From positions 248,001 to 312,000 of the forward strand of contig NZ_CAWVHE010000013.1 of assembly GCF_963929015.1 (NCBI RefSeq): DNA of 64,000 nt. The letters are read 5' to 3'. Below, in pieces: positions 40,947 through 49,145 of the stretch. The notes below the pieces were generated by a model. It had not been told where the DNA came from and did no database searches. It saw nothing but the letters and a program-made list of their open reading frames with translations. The stretch is from Merdimonas sp963929015 (GTDB taxonomy: Bacteria; Bacillota; Clostridia; Lachnospirales; Lachnospiraceae). A program made the translations under genes and the position numbers. Numbering within the stretch: the first letter of the stretch is position 1; the number at the start of each line of letters is the position of its first letter.

Positions 40947-42977
40947 TTAGATTATTACACTGGCAGTTGATTCATATTCTGGAATTTTTTGCAGCCATTC
41001 GCTGTTTTCTCTGATCAGCAGATCTGCCGCCTCATTGGCTTTCTGAAGGATTTTTGCATCCTGATATACGTCGCCTAAGCGAAAATCCATAAGTCCGCTC
41101 TGGCGGATGCCAAACAGATCTCCCGGTCCGCGAAGTCTTAAATCTTCGCTGGCAATCTTGAACCCGTCGTTGGATTTGTTTAAAATGTCCAGCCGCTCTT
41201 TGCTTTCTTTTGCTTTCGATCCGGTCATAAAAATGCAGTAGGACTGATATTTTCCCCGTCCCACCCGCCCCCGGAGCTGATGAAGCTGGGCCAGGCCGAA
41301 TCGTTCTGCATTTTCGATCATCATAACCGTAGCGTTGGCCACGTCAATGCCTACCTCTATTACGGTGGTGGACACCAGGATCTGGATCTCATTTCTTGCA
41401 AACTGCTCCATGATCTCATCTTTCTCAGTCTGCTTCATTTTCCCATGCAGACAGCCCACTACAATACCGCTGCCCATCTCTTCCTGAAGCATGGCCGAGT
41501 AATCCAGCACATTTTCCACTTCCAGATGTTCGCTCTCCTCCACCATGGGGCAGATGATGTAGCACTGGCGTCCCTCGCTGATCTGCTTTTTCATAAATTG
41601 GTAGGCCGTAGACCGGTAACCGGTATCTACCACGCAATTTTTGATGGGCAGCCGGTTCGCAGGCATCTCATCGATCACGGAAATATCCAGATCTCCATAT
41701 AAAATAATCGCCAGCGTCCGGGGGATCGGCGTCGCGCTCATAACAAGCACATGAGGCTCCCCTCCCTTTTTCGCAAATGTTTCCCGCTGCCGCACCCCAA
41801 AGCGGTGCTGCTCATCCGTCACCACCAGAGCCAGATTGTCATAATCCACGGCTCCCTGGATCAGGGCATGGGTTCCCACAATAATCTTTGCATACCCGCA
41901 TGCAATCCGGTCATATGCCCGCCGCTTTTCTTTTGCAGTCATAGATCCGGTAAGAAGCTCCGCTTTCACCGGGATCTGATGTTCTGTAAGAAGCCTGGTG
42001 ATATTGGCAAAATGCTGTCTTGCCAACACCTCTGTGGGCGCCATAATAGCCCCCTGCATACCGGCAAGCGCCACGGTGATCAGCGCCAGGACCGCCACGA
42101 TCGTCTTGCCGGATCCCACATCTCCCTGAACCAGCCTTGACATCACTGTATCAGACGCCATATCAGCAGAAATCTCCTGCCATACTCGCTTCTGGGCGCC
42201 GGTCAGAGCAAACGGAAGCTCCCGGATCAGCGCTTCCGCCCTGGGATCTGCCGGCACCACATAAGCATTGGCCGCTCGCTCATTTTTGTCTCTGAGCCTG
42301 CGAAGCGCAAGGATAAATTGCAGGAATTCCTCAAAAACCAGTCGTTCTCTTGCCTGATAAAACACCTGCTTATCTTCCGGAAAATGGATGCCGCGCAGAG
42401 CGAAATTATACTCTGCCAGTCCGTATTTCAAACGGATCTCTTCCGGCAGCGTCTCCTTTGACAACCGCAATTCCGAAAGCGCCTGCTCCACCGCCTTTGC
42501 CACCGCTTTATTGGACAGTCCAGAGGTCAGCGCATATACCGGCTGCAGGCTGTCCTTCTTTTCCTCATATTTTTCAGCGGGATAAAAAATCTCCGGATGT
42601 TCCATGGTCAGTACCTGTCTTCGGCTCACCACCCGGCCCCGCAGTGTTACAGTCCCGCCTTTTGCAAAGGTATTCCGAAGAAACGGCATCCGGAACCAGA
42701 CTACCTTTAAGGTTCCGGTCAGATCTTTCACAGACAGAGTGGTCACCTGCAGCTTCCGGCTGCCGGATACCTGCACTCTGCCATAAATGATCCCCGTCAC
42801 CGTCTGTATTTTCCCTTCTTCCAGATTTGCAATAGGCACCGGATCCTCATACACGTCATATCCTCTGGGATAATAATGGATCAGATCCCCCACCGTATAG
42901 ATCCCAAGCTTCCCGAAGAGGCTTGCAGTTTTCTCGCCGATCCCTTTTAATTCACTGATTTTTGACTTCTCGATCAT
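40947..42977 (-). CDS. recG: ATP-dependent DNA helicase RecG
   Basis: 676 residues from ATG 42977; the open frame runs 47 codons farther but the family starts 'SELKGIGEKTASLFGKLGI'. N-terminal wedge/OB domain (about 60-150), helicase motifs 'VQGDVGSGKTIVA' (I), 'TDEQHRFGV' (II, DEQH), 'MSATPIPRT' (III) and 'HQLRGRVGRG' (VI). It reverses stalled forks and branch-migrates Holliday junctions. It follows fakA after a terminator-like hairpin. Confidence 0.96.
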   Translation of the reverse strand: MIEKSKISELKGIGEKTASLFGKLGIYTVGDLIHYYPRGYDVYEDPVPIANLEEGKIQTVTGIIYGRVQVSGSRKLQVTTLSVKDLTGTLKVVWFRMPFLRNTFAKGGTVTLRGRVVSRRQVLTMEHPEIFYPAEKYEEKKDSLQPVYALTSGLSNKAVAKAVEQALSELRLSKETLPEEIRLKYGLAEYNFALRGIHFPEDKQVFYQARERLVFEEFLQFILALRRLRDKNERAANAYVVPADPRAEALIRELPFALTGAQKRVWQEISADMASDTVMSRLVQGDVGSGKTIVAVLALITVALAGMQGAIMAPTEVLARQHFANITRLLTEHQIPVKAELLTGSMTAKEKRRAYDRIACGYAKIIVGTHALIQGAVDYDNLALVVTDEQHRFGVRQRETFAKKGGEPHVLVMSATPIPRTLAIILYGDLDISVIDEMPANRLPIKNCVVDTGYRSTAYQFMKKQISEGRQCYIICPMVEESEHLEVENVLDYSAMLQEEMGSGIVVGCLHGKMKQTEKDEIMEQFARNEIQILVSTTVIEVGIDVANATVMMIENAERFGLAQLHQLRGRVGRGKYQSYCIFMTGSKAKESKERLDILNKSNDGFKIASEDLRLRGPGDLFGIRQSGLMDFRLGDVYQDAKILQKANEAADLLIRENSEWLQKIPEYESTASVII

Positions 42978-43045
42978 ACTTTTTTTACCATCCCTGCCAT
43001 CTTCCCTTTTGTCCCCGTACGGATGCCGGATCCTAGTTTCTGTAA

Positions 43046-43072
43046 AAAGGGGCGGATCAACTCCGCCCCTTT
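43046..43072 (-). terminator. Terminator after fakA
   Basis: AAAGGGGCGGA-5-TCCGCCCCTTT stem; minus strand continues TTTTTACAG. Some read-through into recG is likely because no clear recG promoter was found. Confidence 0.75.
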
Positions 43073-43169
43073 CTCTTACGCCCCTTAAGGGCAGTATCAA
43101 TTCTCTGCACAGACACAAATTGTCTTTCTGCCCGCACTGTCGCGTCTTACGCGCCAGGATTCATAACAT

Positions 43170-44855
43170 TTATTCTACAGCCATTACATAATAGTAGATG
43201 GGCTGTCCGCCAAAATGCGCGTCTACATCCACATCCGGATACAGCGCTTCCACCTCAGCGGTAAACTTCTGTGCGTCCTCCTCGGATACTTCCTCGCCAT
43301 AATACAGGCTGATCAGCTCCGAATCTTCGTCCACCAGAAGCGCCAGCATCTCCTTTGCCGTCTCCTCTACTTCTGTACCTACAGCCAGGATGCCCTTGTC
43401 GCCGATTCCCATGATGTCTCCCTCATGGATTTCCTTATCATCCACATGGGTGTCACGGACCGCATATGTCACCTGGCCGGTCTTTACATTCTGGATCGCC
43501 TCCAGCATCATCTCTTCGTTGGCTCCGGCATCTGCGTCCGGCTCGAAACTAATGATGGCTGTGATTCCCTGCGGAACGGTCTTTGTGGGGATCACAACGA
43601 TCTCCTTATCTTTTACCAGCGCTTTTGCCTGATTTGCCGCCAGCACGATATTTTTATTATTCGGCAGGATAAATATAGTATCCGCATTCACCTGGTCAAT
43701 GGCATTCAGCATGTCCTCGGTGCTGGGGTTCATAGTCTGTCCGCCTTCGATGATATAATCTGCTCCCAGCTCCCGGAAAATGTCGTTTAATCCTTCTCCG
43801 ATGGAAACTGCAATAAATCCCATGGCTTTTCTTGGCTCAGCTGCCTTCTTTGCTTTCTCTTTTTCAGCGTCCTCCTCAGCCTGCCGGGCCGCCATCTTTT
43901 CCGCATCCCGGATCAGTTTTTCCTGATGCTCTTCCCGCATATTGTCAATCTTCATCCGGGAAAGCTGTCCGAAAGTCAGCGCTTTCTGGATCGCCAGCCC
44001 CGGATCATTGGTGTGCACATGCACCTTTACCACGTCGTCGTCCGCCACGCAGACAATAGAATCACCGATGGAAGAAAGGTATTCTTTAAATCCATGCTCA
44101 TCCTCATCGGTAAATTCCTTCTCTGTGAGAATGATGAACTCGGTACAGTATCCAAATTTGATATCTGCAGTTTCCTGCATGTTGATCTTTGTCACTGCGC
44201 TTCCGGCTGCCGGCGCGATCGACTTCAGATCGATCTCTTTTCCCTGGAACGCCGCATAAGCGCCTTTGATCACTTCGATCAGTCCCTGTCCGCCGGAGTC
44301 CACCACGCCAGCTTCCTTCAGTACCGGAAGCATCTCCGGTGTTTTCTCCAGCACTTCCTCTGCATAGGCAAGGACTTCCGGGATAAACACCTCCAGATCA
44401 TCGGTCTCCTCTGCCATCCGGGCTGCCTTCTCAGCAATACCGCTGGCAACGGTAAGGATCGTTCCTTCCTTCGGTTTCATAACCGCCTTGTAGGCAGTAT
44501 CTCTTGCCCTCTGACAGGCAGCGGCAAGGATCAGGACATCTATCTCTTTCTCCTCCCGGATCGCCTTGGTAAATCCCCGCAGGAGCTGGGATAAGATCAC
44601 GCCTGAGTTTCCTCTTGCGCCCCGGAGGGAGCCGGAAGAAATGGCTTTTGCAAGATCCTTCATATTACGGTCGGGAAGCGCCATCACTTCTTTTGCCGCA
44701 GACATTATTGTAAGAGACATATTGGTACCGGTATCCCCGTCCGGAACAGGAAATACATTTAACTCATTGATGGTCTCTTTATTTGCTTCAATATTCTGGG
44801 CGCCTGCCAGAAACATTCTGGCAAGCATATCCGCATTTATAGTTTTCGTAGCCAC
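43170..44855 (-). CDS. fakA: DAK2-domain fatty-acid kinase subunit FakA-like (YloV)
   Basis: 561 residues. N-terminal DAK2 domain (1-200) with 'NVFPVPDGDTGTNM' and 'SLRGARGNSGVILSQ' that bind ATP-Mg; middle and C-terminal domain of the YloV type with 'FIAVSIGEGLNDIFRELG'. It phosphorylates fatty acids presented by FakB (DegV proteins) for phospholipid synthesis. Start GTG 44855 with AAGGAGG upstream. Operon order asp23-fakA-recG is common in Firmicutes. Confidence 0.92.
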   Translation of the reverse strand: MATKTINADMLARMFLAGAQNIEANKETINELNVFPVPDGDTGTNMSLTIMSAAKEVMALPDRNMKDLAKAISSGSLRGARGNSGVILSQLLRGFTKAIREEKEIDVLILAAACQRARDTAYKAVMKPKEGTILTVASGIAEKAARMAEETDDLEVFIPEVLAYAEEVLEKTPEMLPVLKEAGVVDSGGQGLIEVIKGAYAAFQGKEIDLKSIAPAAGSAVTKINMQETADIKFGYCTEFIILTEKEFTDEDEHGFKEYLSSIGDSIVCVADDDVVKVHVHTNDPGLAIQKALTFGQLSRMKIDNMREEHQEKLIRDAEKMAARQAEEDAEKEKAKKAAEPRKAMGFIAVSIGEGLNDIFRELGADYIIEGGQTMNPSTEDMLNAIDQVNADTIFILPNNKNIVLAANQAKALVKDKEIVVIPTKTVPQGITAIISFEPDADAGANEEMMLEAIQNVKTGQVTYAVRDTHVDDKEIHEGDIMGIGDKGILAVGTEVEETAKEMLALLVDEDSELISLYYGEEVSEEDAQKFTAEVEALYPDVDVDAHFGGQPIYYYVMAVE

Positions 44856-44874
44856 TTCTGATGTTCCTCCTTAA

Positions 44875-45234
44875 CTAATCAATGACTCTGACGCCTTCAA
44901 TGTAGATATTGATCTTATCCACCGGCATTCCGGAAAATTCTTCTACACGGTATTTTACATTGCTGATCAGATTGTCTGTCACTGCCGAGATGCTCACACC
45001 ATAGGCAACGATAATATGGAAGTCGATGGTAATGTGATTCTCTTCTGACATCGACACATGGATCCCTTTTGTCAGGCTCTCCTTCCGAAGAAGATGGACC
45101 AGACCGTCCTTCATATTTACTGCGGCCATTCCCACGATCCCAAAACATTCCACAGCAACTGTTCCTGCATACTTTGCGATCACTTCCTGGTCAATTGTTA
45201 TAATACCCAAATCCGTACTCATGCATCCTTTCAT
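44875..45234 (-). CDS. Asp23/Gls24-family envelope-stress protein
   Basis: 119 residues from ATG 45234 (GGAGG seven bases upstream). The Asp23 domain begins 'LGIITIDQEVIAKYAGTVAVECFGIVGMA' and ends 'VDKINIYIEGVRVID'. Members form membrane-associated assemblies linked to envelope homeostasis and, through the fakA neighbour, to lipid metabolism. First gene of the asp23-fakA-recG unit with a strong promoter. Confidence 0.93.
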   Translation of the reverse strand: MKGCMSTDLGIITIDQEVIAKYAGTVAVECFGIVGMAAVNMKDGLVHLLRKESLTKGIHVSMSEENHITIDFHIIVAYGVSISAVTDNLISNVKYRVEEFSGMPVDKINIYIEGVRVID

Positions 45235-45283
45235 ATTTAAACCTCCGTTTTCACATATAAAAACACAAAACATAATTGCAATT

Positions 45284-45312
45284 ATTATACTATTTTTCCC
45301 TGTGTTTTACAA
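45284..45312 (-). promoter_or_regulatory. Promoter of asp23-fakA
   Basis: Minus strand -35 TTGTAA (45312-45307), 17-base spacer, -10 TATAAT (45289-45284). Confidence 0.8.
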
Positions 45313-45330
45313 GAAGGATTGCGTCAAAAA

Positions 45331-45360
45331 AATCCAGGCTCCCCGAACAGAACCTGGATT
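45331..45360 (-). terminator. Terminator after rpmB
   Basis: AATCCAGG / CCTGGATT stem with a 14-base loop; T-runs flank both sides. On the minus strand it ends in TTTTTTTG, 14 bases after the rpmB stop. Confidence 0.85.
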
Positions 45361-45374
45361 TTTATTCCGTTAAA

Positions 45375-45563
45375 CTAAGCACGCTCTACTTTTCCGGACT
45401 TCAGGCAAGAAGTACATACATACATCTTCTTTGTACCGCCGTTCTCCGTTTTTACACGAACTGATTTTACGTTTGATTTCCACATCTTTGGTGTTTTTCT
45501 ATGAGAGTGGCTGACATTGTTTCCAAAGTGAGCACCCTTTTCACAAATAGCGCATTTTGCCAT
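45375..45563 (-). CDS. rpmB: 50S ribosomal protein L28
   Basis: 62 residues. 'KCAICEKGAHFGNNVSHSHRKT' in part is the L28 N-terminal signature with a CxxC pair, and a second cysteine occurs in 'YVCTSCLKSGKV', giving the four-cysteine zinc-ribbon (C+) form. It lies alone between its own promoter and terminator. AGGAGG precedes the ATG. Confidence 0.97.
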   Translation of the reverse strand: MAKCAICEKGAHFGNNVSHSHRKTPKMWKSNVKSVRVKTENGGTKKMYVCTSCLKSGKVERA

Positions 45564-45618
45564 GACTGCACCTCCTAACGCTCCCTATTCATCTGTTCTC
45601 CAGATTCACAACAATAGT

Positions 45619-45647
45619 ATTCTAACAGATATATTCTTCAAAAGCAA
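45619..45647 (-). promoter_or_regulatory. Promoter of rpmB
   Basis: Minus strand -35 TTGCTT (45647-45642), 17-base spacer, -10 TAGAAT (45624-45619). Confidence 0.7.
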
Positions 45648-45685
45648 GTACTATTTTTCCAAATTTCATCGGATTTTCTCTGATT

Positions 45686-45823
45686 TCAGCAAAAAAACAA
45701 ATTATACCCTGCAAGGATACACAGCAGGACACAAAGCACTTCCACGAAAGTATTCGGCAGAAACAATGCAAGTATGATCCCCACAGCCACCCAGAACAGT
45801 GCAAAACCAGTCACACGCTTCAC
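45686..45823 (-). CDS. 45-residue hydrophobic membrane protein (small, unknown)
   Basis: A short frame starting at GTG 45823 with AGGAGG seven bases upstream: 'MKRVTGFALFWVAVGI', then 'ILALFLPNTFVEVLCV', ending 'AGYNLFFC'. It has a basic N-terminus and two hydrophobic helices joined by a short turn. The strong ribosome site and clean membrane pattern support a real gene. It lies 27 bases after the gerW-like gene. Function unknown; possibly tied to sporulation or envelope through its neighbours. Confidence 0.6.
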   Translation of the reverse strand: MKRVTGFALFWVAVGIILALFLPNTFVEVLCVLLCILAGYNLFFC

Positions 45824-45850
45824 GCATATGCCTCCTGCCCTTTTCTAATA

Positions 45851-46240
45851 CTATATGTCGGCTTCGTCCAGAATATCCCTCACATCGTCTTCTGTCATTT
45901 TATCATCTTTGTCCGCGGTAAATTTGTCGATCACATCCGGCACCATATCAAGGATCTTTGTGATCGTATCCTGATTCTTGATATTTACAAGCTTCGTGTG
46001 TCCGTTCTGGATCACCAGCACCGCGCAGGGCGTCATCTTTCCACCGATCCCGCCGGCGCCCCGCTCTTTTTTCTCTGCATTGAAAGCGCCTGCTCCCACT
46101 GCAAAGGACACATCCAGCAGCGGAAGGATAATGGTATCCCCGATATGGATCGCTTCTCCCACTACTGTTTTGGAGGAAACCACGCCGTCCATCCCGTGAA
46201 ACAAAGCTTCCACCGTTCCTTTAAAATTGTTGTCTGCCAT
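45851..46240 (-). CDS. GerW/YtfJ-family sporulation protein
   Basis: 129 residues from ATG 46240 (GGAGG upstream). 'TVEALFHGMDGVVSSKTVVGEAI' start, a Gly-rich middle 'GAGGIGGKMTPCAVLVI', and 'IKNQDTITKILDMVPDVIDKF' are typical. Family members affect spore germination or coat assembly. Follows the DUF2953 gene, a common pairing in spore formers, and its start overlaps the end of that gene. Confidence 0.9.
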   Translation of the reverse strand: MADNNFKGTVEALFHGMDGVVSSKTVVGEAIHIGDTIILPLLDVSFAVGAGAFNAEKKERGAGGIGGKMTPCAVLVIQNGHTKLVNIKNQDTITKILDMVPDVIDKFTADKDDKMTEDDVRDILDEADI

Positions 46241-46257
46241 TTTCCAATCCTCCTCTA

Positions 46258-47262
46258 TCACTCAAAACTTCGGATATGACGATAGGTCGTCCGCACCTCT
46301 TTGCACCAGATCAGTTTCCAGGCCAGGATCACCACATGCAGCGCCCTAAGCTTTCCTCTGACATACAGATCGCCCTTAAGGATCCTCTGCTCAAAATCCG
46401 GACACACCGTCACCGCCCCGCCGATCCAGGGATAGATCAGTGCAAATCCGGCCAGGACCTGTCCGGTATGATACGGATCCTCAAATCCATAGCAAATAGT
46501 TCCCCTGATCTTATCCGGGCGGATCCTGGACAGAAAACGAAGTCCTTCTTTTCTGACTTTTCCAAACGCCCGCCTGTGCACTTCATCTGTAAGAAAATCT
46601 GTGATTTTCTGTTTCTTGTCTGACAATGTCTTTATTTTATCACAGAAATGACGAAATGTATATTTGATCTTTTGGAAAAACGCCCGGATCCGTCCGGCTA
46701 TCTTCTCAGCCTGGGATGCCGTTTCCTTAGCTTCTTCCATGTCTTTTTCAGATTTTTCCACATTTTCTTCAATCTGCGGATCTGTTTTCTTTTTTTCCTC
46801 CAGTCCAGTCTCTTCCTTCGCTTCATCTGTGATCACCTCTCCTCTCTCTTCTTCCTTTTTCTCTTCTTCCTTTTTCTCTTCTCTTTTTTCTTCTTTCTTT
46901 TTTTCCTCTTTTTCTTCCTTTTCTTCTTTTTCTTCCGGTTTTATTTCCACTGTCTCTTCTGCGGATCCTTCCTTTGGTCCGGCAGGTTCTTCCGGCTCCT
47001 CTGACCCTGTTTTCTTCCACGCGATCCGAAGCCTCCAGACAAGATCCTGCTCCTGATATTCCGCCGAGAATGCCGCCAGATGAAACAGCCAGCTGGCTTT
47101 TATTTTGCCGGATATCCCGGAAATACTCCCGTCCGACTCTGCACTTCCCTCATAACGGACCGGCGCAAGCAGTATGATACCGGTCAGTAATACCAGTATC
47201 CCCAGGATAACTCCGATTATGATTCCGATGATCTTTAATAGCAACAATAAAATATGCAGCAT
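46258..47262 (-). CDS. DUF2953-domain membrane protein with charged repeat linker
   Basis: 334 residues. N-terminal hydrophobic segment (1-33), an exterior-like region, then a long Lys/Glu repeat (about 100-175) and the C-terminal DUF2953 region ('YGFEDPYHTGQVLAGFALIYPW', 'GKLRALHVVILAWKLIW'). Function unknown, associated with sporulation genes and encoded before gerW-like. The K/E stretch is an A/G-rich low-complexity tract. ATG 47262 overlaps the region of the upstream TAG. Confidence 0.85.
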   Translation of the reverse strand: MLHILLLLLKIIGIIIGVILGILVLLTGIILLAPVRYEGSAESDGSISGISGKIKASWLFHLAAFSAEYQEQDLVWRLRIAWKKTGSEEPEEPAGPKEGSAEETVEIKPEEKEEKEEKEEKKKEEKREEKKEEEKKEEERGEVITDEAKEETGLEEKKKTDPQIEENVEKSEKDMEEAKETASQAEKIAGRIRAFFQKIKYTFRHFCDKIKTLSDKKQKITDFLTDEVHRRAFGKVRKEGLRFLSRIRPDKIRGTICYGFEDPYHTGQVLAGFALIYPWIGGAVTVCPDFEQRILKGDLYVRGKLRALHVVILAWKLIWCKEVRTTYRHIRSFE

Positions 47263-47263
47263 C

Positions 47264-47587
47264 CTACTCTTCCTGCTCTTTTCTTAATATGTAGGAACGT
47301 ATATCTGCTCCCTCTGTCTCATTATACACTTCCTTTGCTATTTCTTCCACTAATTCCAGCGCTTCTTCATAACCTTTTGCGATTCCCACCACAAACAGAT
47401 CCCGATCCGGATACGAAGGCTGCAAAAGAAGCGCCGAGTTAAGGATCTCCAGCTGATTCTTGTCGTTCTCCGGAAGAAGGATGAGATACACAGGAATCTG
47501 AAACTTCTTTTTTTCCAGTCTGTCTATGATTTTCTTTTTCTTCTTTTCCCATCGCTCCGGGAGATAAAGATATCTGTAATAACGCAT
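47264..47587 (-). CDS. Conserved-looking short cytoplasmic protein, unknown function
   Basis: 107 residues from ATG 47587 (AAAGGAG upstream). Starts 'MRYYRYLYLPERWEKKKKKI', has a central 'VYLILLPENDKNQLEILNS' and 'DLFVVGIAKGYEEALELVEEI'. No family recognised. It lies between pbpA and DUF2953, the three forming a tight run. Confidence 0.65.
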   Translation of the reverse strand: MRYYRYLYLPERWEKKKKKIIDRLEKKKFQIPVYLILLPENDKNQLEILNSALLLQPSYPDRDLFVVGIAKGYEEALELVEEIAKEVYNETEGADIRSYILRKEQEE

Positions 47588-47612
47588 AGCTACCGCTCCT
47601 TTACGGCCGATT

Positions 47613-49145
47613 TTAGTAATAGTAAGCGTCAAATACCCGGCCTGCCACATCCACCGCTCTCGCGGATCCGTCCGAACTTTCAATGATCACGCTGATCACC
47701 AGTTCCGGATTGTCTACATTGGTCATGCCTACAAACCAGGAATGATCCTTTTCCTTGTCAGAACTGTACTCTGCTGTTCCGGTCTTTCCGGCTGCCGTGT
47801 AGGACCGGCCGCTAAGAGCTGTTGCCGTTCCATAGTCCACCACGCTCTTCATGTAATCTTTTAGCGCCGCTGCCTCCCCGGACGTCATCAGCCGTTTGTA
47901 CTGCTCTGGCATATTTTTCTCAATCTCTGTCCCTGCATAATTTGTCACCGCATCCACCAGATAAGGCTCCATCAGGATCCCTCCATTGGCAATCGCGCTG
48001 GTGATCAGCGCCATATGGTAGGGGCTTACCTGTGTTTTCCCCTGTCCCATCGCTGTCATCATGCAATCCGCCTCAGTCCCTGCGCGGTCCAGTGTAAAGC
48101 TGCTTTTGCTATAGGGAAGCTGGGAAGGAAGGCTGGTGTTAAACAGCAGCTCCTTTGCCGTATCGCGGAATTCCCCGATGTCCAGAGAAAGTCCGATGTT
48201 GCAAAAGGAAGTATTACAGGAATAGGCAAGACTGTCCCGGAAATCCACAGTTCCATGCACATGCCCGTTGTAACACCGGATCACCGTATCTCCCTGCTGA
48301 ATGGCTCCGTTGCAGGTATAGCTGTAGCTGTCATAAGCGGCGTTCTCTCGCATAAACTCCAGAGCTGTCACCAGCTTGAAAGTAGACCCCGGCGCATACT
48401 GCCCTAAAGTGGCCCGGTTCAAAAGCGCGCTGTCCGGATCTGAATTCAGCGTCTCCCAGTTCAGGCTTACCCCGGCCGGGTCAAAGTCCGGCTTGGACAC
48501 CATCGCCAGGATCTTTCCGGTACCCGGTTCCATCACAACCACCGCGCCCTTATAATTTCCAAGAGCGTCCGAAGCCGCCTGCTGAAGATCCGCATCCAGA
48601 GTTGTCACCACCGTGTCTCCGATATTTTTCTGATCCTGAAACTCATTTCTAAGCTTTTCCAGGAAAAAAGCATTGGACGTCAGAAGCTCAAAATTCATCT
48701 CCGACTCCAGTCCGGATTTCCCCTGTGAGCTGTAGCCGACCACATGGGCAAACACATTGCCATAAGGATATTCCCGTGTCTCTGTTCCATCCGGCTGTAC
48801 TTCCGAGTGGGCAAGCACATTGCCGTCCCTGTCCAGGATATCTCCCCGCACTACCCGGTCCGCATAGGAATCCTGTCTGGCATTGTAAGGGCTCCTTATA
48901 ATATCCCGGCTTTCTCTTACCTGAAAATATACAATATATCCCATCATAACCAGAAACAAAGTCACGAAAAAATATGTTACCCTAGCGAATTCTTTGTTCC
49001 TTGCCCGCTTTTCTTTTGATTTCTTTTTGTCTGCTATGTTGGCTGCTTTTCGCTCTTTCCGGGACATCTGCTGCTTTTCTGACTTTCTTTGAAGCTTCCT
49101 GTCCGCTTCCAGCTGCTCGTAGCTTTTCCTTTTTCTTTCTTTCAA
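47613..49145 (-). CDS. pbpA: Class B penicillin-binding protein (transpeptidase, PbpA-like)
   Basis: 510 residues from TTG 49145 (GAGGA eight bases upstream); a later in-frame ATG is at 49067. Cytoplasmic basic tail, membrane helix (about 54-75), then a short dimerisation region and the transpeptidase with 'APGSTFKLVTALE' (SxxK), 'AYSCNTSFCN' (SxN) and 'AGKTGTAEYS' (KTG). It cross-links peptidoglycan with the glycosyltransferase RodA/FtsW encoded just upstream. The 5' end overlaps rodA by up to 164 bases. Confidence 0.92.
   Translation of the reverse strand: MKERKRKSYEQLEADRKLQRKSEKQQMSRKERKAANIADKKKSKEKRARNKEFARVTYFFVTLFLVMMGYIVYFQVRESRDIIRSPYNARQDSYADRVVRGDILDRDGNVLAHSEVQPDGTETREYPYGNVFAHVVGYSSQGKSGLESEMNFELLTSNAFFLEKLRNEFQDQKNIGDTVVTTLDADLQQAASDALGNYKGAVVVMEPGTGKILAMVSKPDFDPAGVSLNWETLNSDPDSALLNRATLGQYAPGSTFKLVTALEFMRENAAYDSYSYTCNGAIQQGDTVIRCYNGHVHGTVDFRDSLAYSCNTSFCNIGLSLDIGEFRDTAKELLFNTSLPSQLPYSKSSFTLDRAGTEADCMMTAMGQGKTQVSPYHMALITSAIANGGILMEPYLVDAVTNYAGTEIEKNMPEQYKRLMTSGEAAALKDYMKSVVDYGTATALSGRSYTAAGKTGTAEYSSDKEKDHSWFVGMTNVDNPELVISVIIESSDGSARAVDVAGRVFDAYYY

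Noticed and set aside
46823..47020. Lys/Glu-rich repeat in the DUF2953 gene considered as a separate gene or DNA repeat array
   Set aside because: It is in frame within one protein and looks like a charged low-complexity linker, not a CRISPR or tandem array.
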